In this document: positions 26,376-34,845 of the stretch, in pieces
How positions within the stretch are numbered: position 1 is the first letter of the stretch
How the letters are laid out: every line of letters starts with the position of its first letter
Assembly (NCBI GenBank): GCA_964567755.1
Contig: CAZMNW010000042.1
Coordinates: 9,998 to 73,997, forward strand
Length of the DNA: 64,000 nt
From: DASRJW01 sp964567755
GTDB lineage: Bacteria; Krumholzibacteriota; Krumholzibacteriia; G020349025
Direction of reading: 5' to 3'
The notes under the pieces: model-generated
What the model saw: the letters and a program-made list of their open reading frames with translations, nothing else
Databases searched by the model: none
Told to the model about the DNA's origin: nothing
Made by a program: the position numbers and the translations under genes

Positions 26376-27686
26376 TCAGTCGCGCACGGGCTGCGGCAAT
26401 GGGCAGCGCCCCGCGGCGATGTGGGCGTCGAACTCCACCTTGAACTTCTTCATGAAACTCTTGGCCGGCATGACCATGGCGTCGGCCAAGACACAGATCG
26501 TCTTGCCCATCATGTTGTCGCACAAGTTGTGCACCAGCGCGATGTCCTCCGGCGTGGCGCCACCGCGTTCGAGCCGCCAGAGGATGTCGTTGACCCAGCT
26601 CGTCCCCTCCCGGCACGGCGTGCATTGGCCGCAGGACTCTTCGGCATAGAAGCGCGTGATGATCGCCAGCGCCCACACCATGCAGGTTCCTTCCTCGATC
26701 ACCATGACGCCAGCGGAACCGAGCATGGTGCCGAGCTGCCCCAGGGATTCGTAATCCATGTTGACGCCGAGCGCCTCGGTCGCAGTGAGCACGGGCACCG
26801 AGGAACCGCCCGGAATCACCGCCTTGAGCGGGCGGTCGCGGTAGCGCATGCCGCCGGCAAACTCCTCCAGCAGGGTACGGAATGGAATGCCGAGCGGCGT
26901 TTCGTACACTCCTGGGCGTGCCACGTGACCACTGATGCACCACAGCTTGGTGCCGGTGCTCTTGGGCGTGCCGATGCGCGCGTAGGCTTCGCCGCCGTGT
27001 TCGAGGATCCACGGCACGCAGGCGATGGTCTCGACGTTGTTGATGATTGTCGGGCTCTGGAACAGACCGACCACGGCCGGGAATGGCGGCTTGATGCGCG
27101 GATAGCCCTTCTTGCCTTCGAGCGACTCGAGCAAACCGGTTTCCTCGCCGCAGATGTAGGCGCCGGCGCCGCGGTGAATGGTGACGTCGATTCTCCAACC
27201 CGAGCCGCAGGGGTTCGGTCCCAAGTGTCCTGCGGCGTAGGCCTCGTCGACGGCGGCCTGCAGCACGCGTCGCGCCGCTTCGAACTCGCCGCGAATATAG
27301 ATGTACGCATCGTGGGAGCGAATCGCCCAGCATGTGATGAGGATGCCTTCGAGCAGCATGTGCGGATCGCGTTCCATGATGTAGCGATCCTTGAACGTGC
27401 CGGGCTCGCTTTCGTCGGCGTTGACGCACAGGTACACCGGACGCTCGGTGTTCTTGGGGATGAACCCCCATTTGACGCCGGCCGGGAAGCCGGCGCCGCC
27501 GCGCCCGCGCAATCCCGACTTCTTCACCTCTTCGGTCACATCCTCGGGGCGCATGGCGAAGGCACGCCGGCAGGCGCCGTAGCCGCCCGCAGCCGTGTAC
27601 GTCGCCAAGCGCTGCGATTCGGCGGTGTCGAAGTGGACGCTCAAGATGCGCTGCACGGCGGGAGATTCCTTGGTATCGGGGGTCAT
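26376..27686 (-). CDS. nuoF: NADH-quinone oxidoreductase subunit F
   Basis: NADH- and FMN-binding subunit where electrons enter complex I; 436 aa. GLRGRGGAGFPAGVKWGF binds NADH/FMN, GAGAYICGEETGLLESLEG contacts FMN, and ESCGQCTPCREGT gives the N3 4Fe-4S cluster. ATG at 27686 overlaps the nuoE stop as ATGA. The longer frame to 28064 is a nuoE shadow. Confidence 0.97.
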   Translation of the reverse strand: MTPDTKESPAVQRILSVHFDTAESQRLATYTAAGGYGACRRAFAMRPEDVTEEVKKSGLRGRGGAGFPAGVKWGFIPKNTERPVYLCVNADESEPGTFKDRYIMERDPHMLLEGILITCWAIRSHDAYIYIRGEFEAARRVLQAAVDEAYAAGHLGPNPCGSGWRIDVTIHRGAGAYICGEETGLLESLEGKKGYPRIKPPFPAVVGLFQSPTIINNVETIACVPWILEHGGEAYARIGTPKSTGTKLWCISGHVARPGVYETPLGIPFRTLLEEFAGGMRYRDRPLKAVIPGGSSVPVLTATEALGVNMDYESLGQLGTMLGSAGVMVIEEGTCMVWALAIITRFYAEESCGQCTPCREGTSWVNDILWRLERGGATPEDIALVHNLCDNMMGKTICVLADAMVMPAKSFMKKFKVEFDAHIAAGRCPLPQPVRD

Positions 27687-28174
27687 GGCAGCGCCGCCAG
27701 CAAGGCATCGAGGGAGGCGGGCGTGAGATCGAAGGCGAAATCGTCGTTGATCTGGCAAACCGGCGCATGCTCGCACGCGCCCAGACATTCGACGCGCTGC
27801 ACCATGAAGCGCCCATCGGCGCTCACCTCGCCATGCGCCAGGCCGAGGCTGTCGTGCACGTGCTGCAGCAGTTTTTCCGCCCCACGCAACGCGCAAGACA
27901 GGGTTTGGCATACCTGGATGTTGTACTTCCCGGGGGGGCGCTCGTGGAACATGTGATAGAAGCTGACCACGCCGTAGACGCGCACCGGCGAAACGCCGAG
28001 GAGCTGCGCCACGGTTTGCATGGCCGCCGGCGAGATCCAGCCGTGCTCGCGCTGCACCATCCATAAGGCGGGCAGCATCAGCGCCTCGCGCGTCGGGTAA
28101 CGCCGCGCCAGCTCCTCGAGCCGCGTCCGCGCCGGCGCCGACAGCAGCTCGGGTTTCGTGCTCGCCTCGGGCAT
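27683..28174 (-). CDS. nuoE: NADH-quinone oxidoreductase subunit E
   Basis: Thioredoxin-like 2Fe-2S subunit of complex I; 163 aa. The four ligands lie in VCQTLSC and ECLGACEHAP. The N-terminal helical part (LMLPALWMVQREHGWIS) and SFYHMFHERPPGKY are typical. ATG at 28174 is preceded by a weak GAGG 12 nt away. Confidence 0.95.
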   Translation of the reverse strand: MPEASTKPELLSAPARTRLEELARRYPTREALMLPALWMVQREHGWISPAAMQTVAQLLGVSPVRVYGVVSFYHMFHERPPGKYNIQVCQTLSCALRGAEKLLQHVHDSLGLAHGEVSADGRFMVQRVECLGACEHAPVCQINDDFAFDLTPASLDALLAALP

Positions 28175-28190
28175 CGAAGTCTCGCGCCTC

Positions 28191-29927
28191 CTAGCGGTCC
28201 AGCTCGCCGGCCACCACGTTCAGACTGCCGAGCACTGCCGCCATGTCCGCCACCATGCTGCCCTCGATGATCTCCGGGTAGGCCTGATACAAGTAGAAAC
28301 ACGGCGGCCGCACGCGCACGCGATACGGATGGCCGCTGCCGTCGCTGATCACATAGAAGCCGAGCTCGCCGTTCGGAACCTCGAAGGAATCGTAGGTCTC
28401 GCCGGGCGGCACCGGTGTTCCGAACATGACCAGCATGAAGTGGTTCATCAGCGGCTCGATGTCGCGGTAGACCTCTTGCTTCGGCGGCAAGACGAAGCGG
28501 TTGCGGTCGGTGTCCACCGGGCCGCCCGGGAGCTTATCCAGCGCCTGTTCGATGATGCGCACGCTCTGGAAGATCTCCTCGAAGCGCACCAGGATGCGAT
28601 CGTAGGCGTCGCCGTTCTCGCCCACCGGCACGTCGAAATCGAACTCGTCGTAGAAGTAGTAGCCATCGCGCTTGCGCGCGTCGAGCGGAATGCCGCAGGC
28701 GCGCAGGCACGGGCCTGTCCAGCCGTAGCTCAAGGCTTCCTCCGCCGCGAACGCCGACACGCCGACGGTGCGCTCTTGGAAGATGCGATTGTTCTTCACC
28801 AAGGTGAGCACATCGTGCACGTAGGGCAGGCTCTCCTTCAGCACCGCGCGCACGTCGTCCGCGAACCCCGGGTAGAGGTCGCGCGCCAGGCCGCCGACGC
28901 GAGTGTAGCTGTTGGTGAGGCGGGCGCCGGTGAGCTTCTCCAGCACCTTGTAGATGTTCTCCCGCACCGAGAACAGGTACCAGAAATTCGTCAGCGCGCC
29001 GACATCGACGATGTTGGCGGCGTTGCACACGCAATGGTCCATGATGCGCGACAGCTCGCTCAAGATGACACGGATGAACTTGCAGCGATCGGGCACCTCG
29101 ACACCGGCCAGCTTCTCCACCGCCTTGACGTAAGCAACGTTGTTGCACAACGCCGACACGTAGTTGAGACGATCGGCGTACGGGATGACGTTGTTCCACA
29201 CGCCCTTCTCGGCGCTCTTCTCGAAGCCACGATGCAGATAGCCGATCTCCGGAATGGCGTGCTTGATGATCTCGCCTTCCAGCTCCACCAGGACTCGCAA
29301 GGTGCCGTGCGACACCGGGTGGCTCGGGCCGATGTTGACCAGCATGCGCTCGCTCGTCTGCGCCTCCGCCGGTTCCGCCTGGCCGTCGTTGCCTGCACGC
29401 CGCTGCTCGGCGGCGCGCCGCAGCAGCAGCTCGTCTTCCAGGGTCTCGGTGGTGGCGCACCACTGACCGCGGCGGCGGTCGTAGTCTTTGCGCAGCGGGT
29501 GGCCGACGAACTCGTGATGACAAAGAATGCGCTTGAGGTTGGGATGGCCATCGAAGCAGAGGCCGAACATGTCGAAGGCTTCTCGCTCCGCCCAGTTGGC
29601 CGCCTTCCACAGGTCGTGGACGCTGTCCAAGTGCGGATCGGCCGCGGGCACCGGCACCTTGAGACGCAGCCGCCAGCCGTTCCACAGCGAGTACAGCTCG
29701 TAAATGACCTCGAAACGCTCGAAGCGCTGCGGCAGATGCAAGCGATCGGCCGCGCTCAAATCCATCAGCATGTCGAAACGGAGCTCGGGATCGTCACGCA
29801 ATGCCTGCAGCACCCGGCGGTTGCCGCGTCGATGCACCGCGTACACCAGATCCCCGTGGGAGGAGCAATCGGCGAGGAAATCCGCGCCGATGTGGCCGCG
29901 CACGCGGTCCGGGTTCGGGTTCGCCAT
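28191..29927 (-). CDS. nuoCD: NADH-quinone oxidoreductase, fused subunits C and D
   Basis: Hydrophilic-arm protein lining the quinone pocket; 578 aa. NuoC-like domain at about residues 1-150 (NWAEREAFDMFGLCFDGHPN, HPLRKDYD), an alanine/glutamine-rich linker, then NuoD from about residue 190 (NIGPSHPVSHGTLRV, IPEIGYLHRGFEK, YVSALCNN, GARLTNSYTRVGG). Fusion of C and D is known in enterobacteria and several other groups. ATG at 29927. Confidence 0.96.
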   Translation of the reverse strand: MANPNPDRVRGHIGADFLADCSSHGDLVYAVHRRGNRRVLQALRDDPELRFDMLMDLSAADRLHLPQRFERFEVIYELYSLWNGWRLRLKVPVPAADPHLDSVHDLWKAANWAEREAFDMFGLCFDGHPNLKRILCHHEFVGHPLRKDYDRRRGQWCATTETLEDELLLRRAAEQRRAGNDGQAEPAEAQTSERMLVNIGPSHPVSHGTLRVLVELEGEIIKHAIPEIGYLHRGFEKSAEKGVWNNVIPYADRLNYVSALCNNVAYVKAVEKLAGVEVPDRCKFIRVILSELSRIMDHCVCNAANIVDVGALTNFWYLFSVRENIYKVLEKLTGARLTNSYTRVGGLARDLYPGFADDVRAVLKESLPYVHDVLTLVKNNRIFQERTVGVSAFAAEEALSYGWTGPCLRACGIPLDARKRDGYYFYDEFDFDVPVGENGDAYDRILVRFEEIFQSVRIIEQALDKLPGGPVDTDRNRFVLPPKQEVYRDIEPLMNHFMLVMFGTPVPPGETYDSFEVPNGELGFYVISDGSGHPYRVRVRPPCFYLYQAYPEIIEGSMVADMAAVLGSLNVVAGELDR

Positions 29928-29941
29928 CGGCTCCAGGTCCT

Positions 29942-30427
29942 TCAGGGTTTTTCGAGCAGCCGCTGCTCGTCAATTTTCTTCTGCAGCTTGAGCAGACCGT
30001 CGAGCAGGAGCTCTGGACTCGGAGGACAGCCCGGAACGTACACATCCACCGGGATGATCTGATCGATTCCCTGCAACGTGCAGTAGTCGTCGTAGAAACC
30101 GCCCGAACTGGCGCACACTCCCATCGAGATCACCCAACGGGGCTCGGCCATTTGAGCGTAGATCGTGCGCAGGATCGGCGCCATCTTGTAGACCACGGTG
30201 CCGGCCACGATCATGAGGTCCGCCTGTCGCGGCGAGAATCGCACCACCTCGGCGCCGAATCGCGAGATATCGAACTGCGAGCTCACCGCACCCATGAACT
30301 CGATGGCGCAGCAGGCGGTACCGAAGGGCAGCGGAAACAACGAGTTCTTGCGCGCCCAGTCCAGCGCCGGGCCGAGACGCGTGGTGATGAAGGGTTCATG
30401 CGAAATCGGGCTGCGTCTCATTCCCAT
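29942..30427 (-). CDS. nuoB: NADH-quinone oxidoreductase subunit B
   Basis: Carries cluster N2, the last electron donor to quinone; 161 aa. The ligands are in FGTACCAIEFMG (paired Cys), GVCASSGG and VPGCPPSPE. Start ATG at 30427 is preferred because GAGG lies 8 nt upstream; the second ATG at 30421 would overlap the nuoA stop as ATGA and is nearly as likely. Confidence 0.95.
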   Translation of the reverse strand: MGMRRSPISHEPFITTRLGPALDWARKNSLFPLPFGTACCAIEFMGAVSSQFDISRFGAEVVRFSPRQADLMIVAGTVVYKMAPILRTIYAQMAEPRWVISMGVCASSGGFYDDYCTLQGIDQIIPVDVYVPGCPPSPELLLDGLLKLQKKIDEQRLLEKP

Positions 30428-30786
30428 TCCAGCGCCCTCTTCCGCCAGACATAGAGGAGCCCCACTTCGAGGACGCCGAGGAAAAGGAGCATCTGCGCCA
30501 ACCCCATCCAACCGAGGTCGCGGGCGAGAACCGACCACGGGAACAGGAACACGACCTCGACATCGAAGAGCAGGAAGAGCACGGCAACGACGTAGAATTT
30601 GATCGGCATGCGCGGGTGCGCCGTGCCGAGAGGCGGCGCGCCGCACTCGTAGGGTGCGGCCTTGGCGGCGTCGGGCCGGTGGGGCGCGAGCAGCCGCTGC
30701 ACTCCGAGCATGGCCAACGGCAGCAGAATCGCCACGGGGATCAAGATGGCGAGGGGCGCGAAACCCAAGCGGACCTCGCAATCCAT
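30418..30786 (-). CDS. nuoA: NADH-quinone oxidoreductase subunit A
   Basis: Small membrane subunit at the junction of the two complex I arms; 122 aa, three hydrophobic helices. APYECGAPPLGTAHPR and FYVVAVLFLLFDVEVVFLFP are the family signatures. First gene of the 13-gene operon; it lies just downstream of a good promoter and a Rex-like palindrome. Confidence 0.95.
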   Translation of the reverse strand: MDCEVRLGFAPLAILIPVAILLPLAMLGVQRLLAPHRPDAAKAAPYECGAPPLGTAHPRMPIKFYVVAVLFLLFDVEVVFLFPWSVLARDLGWMGLAQMLLFLGVLEVGLLYVWRKRALEWE

Positions 30787-30810
30787 TCATTCACTTTGGG
30801 TTGCGTAAGT

Positions 30811-30828
30811 TTGAGAAACTTTTCTCAA
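30811..30828. promoter_or_regulatory. Rex-like operator palindrome ahead of nuoA
   Basis: TTGAGAA-ACTT-TTCTCAA is a perfect palindrome, the core of a 22-bp inverted repeat (30809-30830, 10-bp arms, 2-nt centre). The redox repressor Rex binds TTGTGAA-N4-TTCACAA, so this matches except for one base in each half. It sits between the -10 hexamer and the nuoA start, where a bound repressor would block transcription. Rex senses NADH/NAD+ and controls nuo genes in several bacteria. Assignment to Rex is inference from the motif; the rex gene is not in this window. Confidence 0.55.
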
Positions 30829-30842
30829 ACTGGCTCGCGCTA

Positions 30843-30870
30843 ATAGTACTCGGTCACCCCGGGAAGTCAA
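30843..30870 (-). promoter_or_regulatory. sigma70-type promoter of the nuo operon
   Basis: Minus strand TTGACT (30865-30870), 16-bp spacer, TACTAT (30843-30848). The position, about 57 nt ahead of nuoA in a gap that otherwise has no gene, fits the operon promoter. Confidence 0.65.
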
Positions 30871-30903
30871 GAATCGCCGGGTGGTCGCGCCGAGGCCGAA
30901 GCC

Positions 30904-31464
30904 TCAGACTTCCATGACCTCGGCTTCCTTCACCTTCAGCATCTCGTCCAGCTTCTTGACGTAACCGTCCGTCAGTTCCTGGACCTTCTTGGCGAGTCGC
31001 TTGTGGTCGTCTTCGGTGAGCTCATGCGCCTTTTCCATCCGCGCCAAGCGCTCGTTGGTGTGATGGCGGACATTGCGGATGGCGACGCGACCGTGTTCGA
31101 CCATCGTGCGCACGACTTTCACGAGCTCCTTGCGGCGCTCTTCCGTCAGCTGCGGCACTGGGACACGAATGACATTGCCGTCGTTGGCGGGATTGAGACC
31201 CAGATCGGCGGCGCGGATGGCTTTTTCGATGTCGCCGATCGAGCTGCGGTCGTACGGCTGCACGGTCAGCAGCCGCGCTTCCGGGGCCGACACGCCGGCC
31301 ACCTGCTTGAGCGGCACGTGCGAACCGTAATACTCGACCCGGACACCATCCAGGAGCGCCGGCGTCGCCTTGCCGGTGCGCACCGTTGTCATCTCGCGCT
31401 TGGCGGCATCGATGGATTTTTTCATGTGATCTTCGGCCTCTCGCATCATCGCCTCTGCCGGCAT
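30904..31464 (-). CDS. frr: ribosome recycling factor
   Basis: Splits post-termination ribosomes together with EF-G; 186 aa, standard length. TVRTGKATPALLDGVRVEYY, LLTVQPYDRSSIGDIEKAI and VPQLTEERRKELVK are typical. ATG at 31464 is chosen for the AAGGGG 8 nt upstream; an alternative GTG at 31473 overlaps the pyrH stop (GTGA). Last of the rpsB-tsf-pyrH-frr run. Confidence 0.96.
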   Translation of the reverse strand: MPAEAMMREAEDHMKKSIDAAKREMTTVRTGKATPALLDGVRVEYYGSHVPLKQVAGVSAPEARLLTVQPYDRSSIGDIEKAIRAADLGLNPANDGNVIRVPVPQLTEERRKELVKVVRTMVEHGRVAIRNVRHHTNERLARMEKAHELTEDDHKRLAKKVQELTDGYVKKLDEMLKVKEAEVMEV

Positions 31465-31469
31465 CGCGA

Positions 31470-32186
31470 TCACCCCTTTCCGACCAACGTTCCGACTTCC
31501 TCGCCGCTCACAATACGCCGCAGGGCGCCAGCGGCATTGATATCGAAGACGATGATGGGCAAATCGTTGTCCCGAGACAAGGAGAACGCCGTCGCGTCCA
31601 TGACGCGCAGATCGCGCCGGAGAGCTTCGTCGTAGGTCAAGCGCTCGTAGCGCACCGCCGCAGGATTCTGCAGCGGATCGGAATCGTAGATGCCGTCCAC
31701 CTTCGTGCCCTTGAGCAGGACCTCGGCGCCGATTTCCATGGCGCGCAGCACGCCGGCGGTGTCGGTGGTGAAGAACGGATTGCCGGTGCCGCCGGCCATG
31801 ATGACGATGTTGCCGCTCTCGAGCTGCTCGATGGCGGTGCGGCCGGCGAAAGGCTCGGCGATCTGCGTCATGCGAATGGCGGTCATCACGCGCGCGGGAA
31901 CGGCGCGGCGCACGAGCGCAGCCTGCACCGCCAGCGAGTTGATGACTGTCGCCAGCATCCCCATGTGGTCACCGGTGACGCGATCGATGCCGCGGGTGCT
32001 GCCGGTTTGGCCGCGGAAGATGTTGCCGCCGCCGAGCACGAGGCCGATCTGCACGCCCTGTGCGTGCAATTCGGCCACCTCTTGCGCCAAGGCGTCGATG
32101 CGGTCACCGTCGAGGCCGACGCCGCGCGCGCCGGCCAGGACCTCGCCGCTCGTTTTGAGCAAGATACGCCGGTATTTGAGTTTCAT
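31470..32186 (-). CDS. pyrH: UMP kinase
   Basis: Phosphorylates UMP to UDP in pyrimidine nucleotide synthesis; 238 aa. Amino-acid-kinase fold with LKTSGEVLAG, IGLVLGGGNIFRG, DHMGMLATVINSLA and GGTGNPFFTTDTA, plus the allosteric-region DATAFSLSRDNDLPIIVF. Same strand as frr and only 5 nt from it. Confidence 0.97.
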   Translation of the reverse strand: MKLKYRRILLKTSGEVLAGARGVGLDGDRIDALAQEVAELHAQGVQIGLVLGGGNIFRGQTGSTRGIDRVTGDHMGMLATVINSLAVQAALVRRAVPARVMTAIRMTQIAEPFAGRTAIEQLESGNIVIMAGGTGNPFFTTDTAGVLRAMEIGAEVLLKGTKVDGIYDSDPLQNPAAVRYERLTYDEALRRDLRVMDATAFSLSRDNDLPIIVFDINAAGALRRIVSGEEVGTLVGKG

Positions 32187-32229
32187 GGCCGATCGAGCGA
32201 ACGCGACGCGCGCGCGCCGGAGTCGCCGC

Positions 32230-32832
32230 TCATACGCCTTCGCCGAGCTGGAAGCGCGCGAACCGGCGTATGTGGATGTTCTCGCCGAGTTTGGAGATCG
32301 TCGCCTTGACCCGATCCTCGACGCTCGTGTCCGGATCCTTGACGAAGGGCTGCTCGAACAACACGCGCTCCTTGTACAGTTTCTCCACTCGCCCCTGCAC
32401 CATCTTGTCGATAATCTGGGGCGGCTTGCCGCTTTCTCGGGCCTGAGCGCGATAAATGTCTATCTCGCGCTGCAAGATTCCGGGATCGAATTCCTCGCGC
32501 CGCACCGCCGCCGGGTTGGCCGCGGCCACTTGCAACGCCAAGTCCTTGCACAGCTCGACGAAATCCGGCGTCCGCGCGACGAAATCCGACTCGCAATTGA
32601 CTTCCAACAGCACGCCGACCTTGGCCCCCGGATGGATGTAGGCGTAGATCAGGCCCTCCTGCGTCGCGCGTCCGGCCTTCTTCGCCGCCCCGGCCAGACC
32701 CTTGGTGCGCAGGTAATCGACGGCCTTCTCGACGTCGCCACTGGTTTCGGCCAGCGCCTTCTTGCAATCCATCATGCCGGCGCCGGTCTTGTCGCGGAGT
32801 TCGCGGACGGTCGCCGCCGAAATCTCGGGCAT
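32230..32832 (-). CDS. tsf: elongation factor Ts
   Basis: Nucleotide-exchange factor for EF-Tu; 200 aa, the short form seen in Thermus and others. VRELRDKTGAGMMDCKKAL is the UBA-like N-terminus and LLEVNCESDFVART the core motif. The start is ATGATG; the second ATG at 32832 is preferred because AGGAGG would be only 2 nt from the first. Confidence 0.96.
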   Translation of the reverse strand: MPEISAATVRELRDKTGAGMMDCKKALAETSGDVEKAVDYLRTKGLAGAAKKAGRATQEGLIYAYIHPGAKVGVLLEVNCESDFVARTPDFVELCKDLALQVAAANPAAVRREEFDPGILQREIDIYRAQARESGKPPQIIDKMVQGRVEKLYKERVLFEQPFVKDPDTSVEDRVKATISKLGENIHIRRFARFQLGEGV

Positions 32833-32890
32833 CATGTCCTCCTGGCATGGAATCGCGCCGCGTTGCGGTACGGCGCGCGATCGCGTCGTT

Positions 32891-33712
32891 TCAAGAACGC
32901 TCGGCGACCGGCCCCGTGTGCGCCGTACGCACACCCGACTCGTCGTGCTCGCCCTCTTTCCACGATTTGGCCGCCGGCACTGATTTCGTCTCGTCGCCGA
33001 GCCGCGCCGCTTCGCGGCCTTCCAGCGTGCGCTCGCGGCCTTCGCTCACCGCCGCAGCCATGTAGTCGGTGAACAGCGCAATGGCACGGATGGCATCGTC
33101 ATTGCCGGGGATTGGATAGTCGATGCGATCCGGATCACTGTTGGTGTCGACGACGCCGACGATGGGAATCCCAAGACGGTTGGCTTCCTTGACCGCGATC
33201 TCTTCCTTGATGGTGTCGACGACGAAGAGGATGCCCGGCAACCGGTCGAGACGCGCGATGCCACGCAGCACCTTCTCGAGGCGCGCCTTTTCCTTTTGCA
33301 TGCGGCTGCGTTCCTTCTTGCTCAGCTGCTCCATTCCGCCCTCCGAGGACAGCTTTTCCAGCTCGAGGTAGCGGGCGATGCCGCGGCGCACGGTCTGGAA
33401 GTTGGTGAGCATGCCACCGAGCCAGCGATCGCTGATGAAGTGCTGGCCGCAACGCAACGCGGCTTCTTCCACCACGCTCTTGGCCTGCTTCTTGGTGCCG
33501 ACGAACAGCACCGGGTCGCCACGCTCCGAGACCGCTTTGACCGCCGCGTAGGCGCGCTGCGCGCAGGCCACGGTCTTCTGCAGATCGATGATGTGGATGC
33601 CGTTGCGCTCGATGAAGATGAACTGGCGCATCTTCGGGTTCCATCGACGCGTCTGATGGCCGAAATGGGCGCCGGACTCGAGCAGATCCTTGATCGAAGG
33701 GGCCGCAGCCAT
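32891..33712 (-). CDS. rpsB: 30S ribosomal protein S2
   Basis: 273 aa, with LLESGAHFGHQTRRWNPKM at the N-terminus, DLQKTVACAQRAYAAV, FVGTKKQAKSVVEEAA and GIPIVGVVDTNSDPD. ATG at 33712 with AAAGGA 5 nt upstream. The C-terminal ~35 residues are an acidic tail of variable type. The 142-bp gap to rpsI may contain its own promoter or leader, but no clear hexamers were found. Confidence 0.97.
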   Translation of the reverse strand: MAAAPSIKDLLESGAHFGHQTRRWNPKMRQFIFIERNGIHIIDLQKTVACAQRAYAAVKAVSERGDPVLFVGTKKQAKSVVEEAALRCGQHFISDRWLGGMLTNFQTVRRGIARYLELEKLSSEGGMEQLSKKERSRMQKEKARLEKVLRGIARLDRLPGILFVVDTIKEEIAVKEANRLGIPIVGVVDTNSDPDRIDYPIPGNDDAIRAIALFTDYMAAAVSEGRERTLEGREAARLGDETKSVPAAKSWKEGEHDESGVRTAHTGPVAERS

Positions 33713-33854
33713 ACGGTTCCTTTCGGGTTGATCCTCCGGCGACCTGGACCCCGACCGCACGAGGCGGCACCGCGGGGGAGCCAGGGGCGGCTCGCCGTGT
33801 GAATTCCGCTGGCCGCGACGGAGGGCCAAGGCCCCCGGCGCGGTCGAGCGGTGA

Positions 33855-34244
33855 CTAACGCTTGGAAAACTGGAAGGCGCGCCGGGCGCCGCGCAGCCCG
33901 TACTTCTTGCGCTCCTTCATGCGTGGATCGCGGGTCAGCAGGCCAATCTTGCGTAACGGCTTGCGGAGCTCCGGATCGTGCTTCAGCAACGCGCGCGCGA
34001 CGCCGAGGCGCAGCGCTCCCGCTTGACCGGACGCGCCGCCACCGTGCACCCGTGCCACGACGTCGAATGTCGTCGCGGCCTGTGCAACCTCGAAAGGCTG
34101 CATGACCATGCGCACGAGCGACTCGCGGTGCAGGTAATCACGCAGCGAACGGCCGTTCACCAGCAGGGCGCCGCTCCCGGGAAGCAAGCGCACACGTGCG
34201 ACGGCTTCCTTGCGTCGTCCCGTTGCAAACAGTGCCTTCACCAT
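33855..34244 (-). CDS. rpsI: 30S ribosomal protein S9
   Basis: 129 aa. FATGRRKEAVARVRLLPGSG, GGGASGQAGALRLGVARAL and the C-terminal KKYGLRGARRAFQFSKR (tail reaching the P-site tRNA) are all present. Follows rplM in the usual rplM-rpsI order. Confidence 0.97.
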   Translation of the reverse strand: MVKALFATGRRKEAVARVRLLPGSGALLVNGRSLRDYLHRESLVRMVMQPFEVAQAATTFDVVARVHGGGASGQAGALRLGVARALLKHDPELRKPLRKIGLLTRDPRMKERKKYGLRGARRAFQFSKR

Positions 34245-34308
34245 TCGAACTCCCACCCTCGATCGAGACCTCGAACCTCGCGCGTGCAAGCGCACGCGAC
34301 CTCTCTTG

Positions 34309-34737
34309 TTACGACGGTTGCGTTTGTGGCAGCTGCGCTTGCTGGCGATGCTCGGCCCCGGCGTAAATGCGCAAACGGCGCAATTGCGCCCGCCCCAGCA
34401 CCGTGGGCGGCAGCATCCCCTTCACCGCGCGCATGACGACATCCTCGGGCTTGGACTCCATGAGCTCGCGCATGCTACGCACATGCAAGCCTCCGGGATA
34501 GCCCGAGTGCTTGTAGTACTTCTTCTGTTGCAGCTTGTTGCCGGTAATTCGAATCTTGGCGGCATTGGTGATCACGACATGGTCGCCGACATCCAGGTGC
34601 GTCGTGTAGTACGGCTTGCCCTTTCCACGCAGCAACCCGACGACAACGGTCGCGAGGCGGCCCAGGGGTGTGCCCTCCGCATCGATGAGCACCCACTTGC
34701 GCTCGATTTCTTTCGCCCGGACCACATGGGTCTTCAT
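34309..34737 (-). CDS. rplM: 50S ribosomal protein L13
   Basis: 142 aa. RKWVLIDAEGTPLGRLAT, GDHVVITNAAKIRITGNK, YYKHSGYPGGL and AVKGMLPPTVLGRAQLRRL are typical. ATG at 34737 with GGAGG 6 nt upstream. The promoter candidate lies at 34772-34800. Confidence 0.97.
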   Translation of the reverse strand: MKTHVVRAKEIERKWVLIDAEGTPLGRLATVVVGLLRGKGKPYYTTHLDVGDHVVITNAAKIRITGNKLQQKKYYKHSGYPGGLHVRSMRELMESKPEDVVMRAVKGMLPPTVLGRAQLRRLRIYAGAEHRQQAQLPQTQPS

Positions 34738-34771
34738 GCACGTCCTCCGAATTGGACAACAGCAGTCGGAT

Positions 34772-34800
34772 AGGCTACCAGGCGAGCTAGAGGCAGTCAA
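34772..34800 (-). promoter_or_regulatory. candidate promoter of rplM-rpsI
   Basis: Minus strand TTGACT (34795-34800), 17-bp spacer, TAGCCT (34772-34777), about 35 nt ahead of the rplM start and directly after the mtnA 3' end. Confidence 0.5.
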
Positions 34801-34845
34801 GTCGGCTGGGCGCGGCCTCGAGTCCATCCTCGGCGGCCCCACGGC

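Noticed and set aside
25326..27956. 876-aa plus-strand open frame
   Set aside because: It runs antisense to nuoG and nuoF, whose motifs are unmistakable; the long frame is a by-product of high GC.
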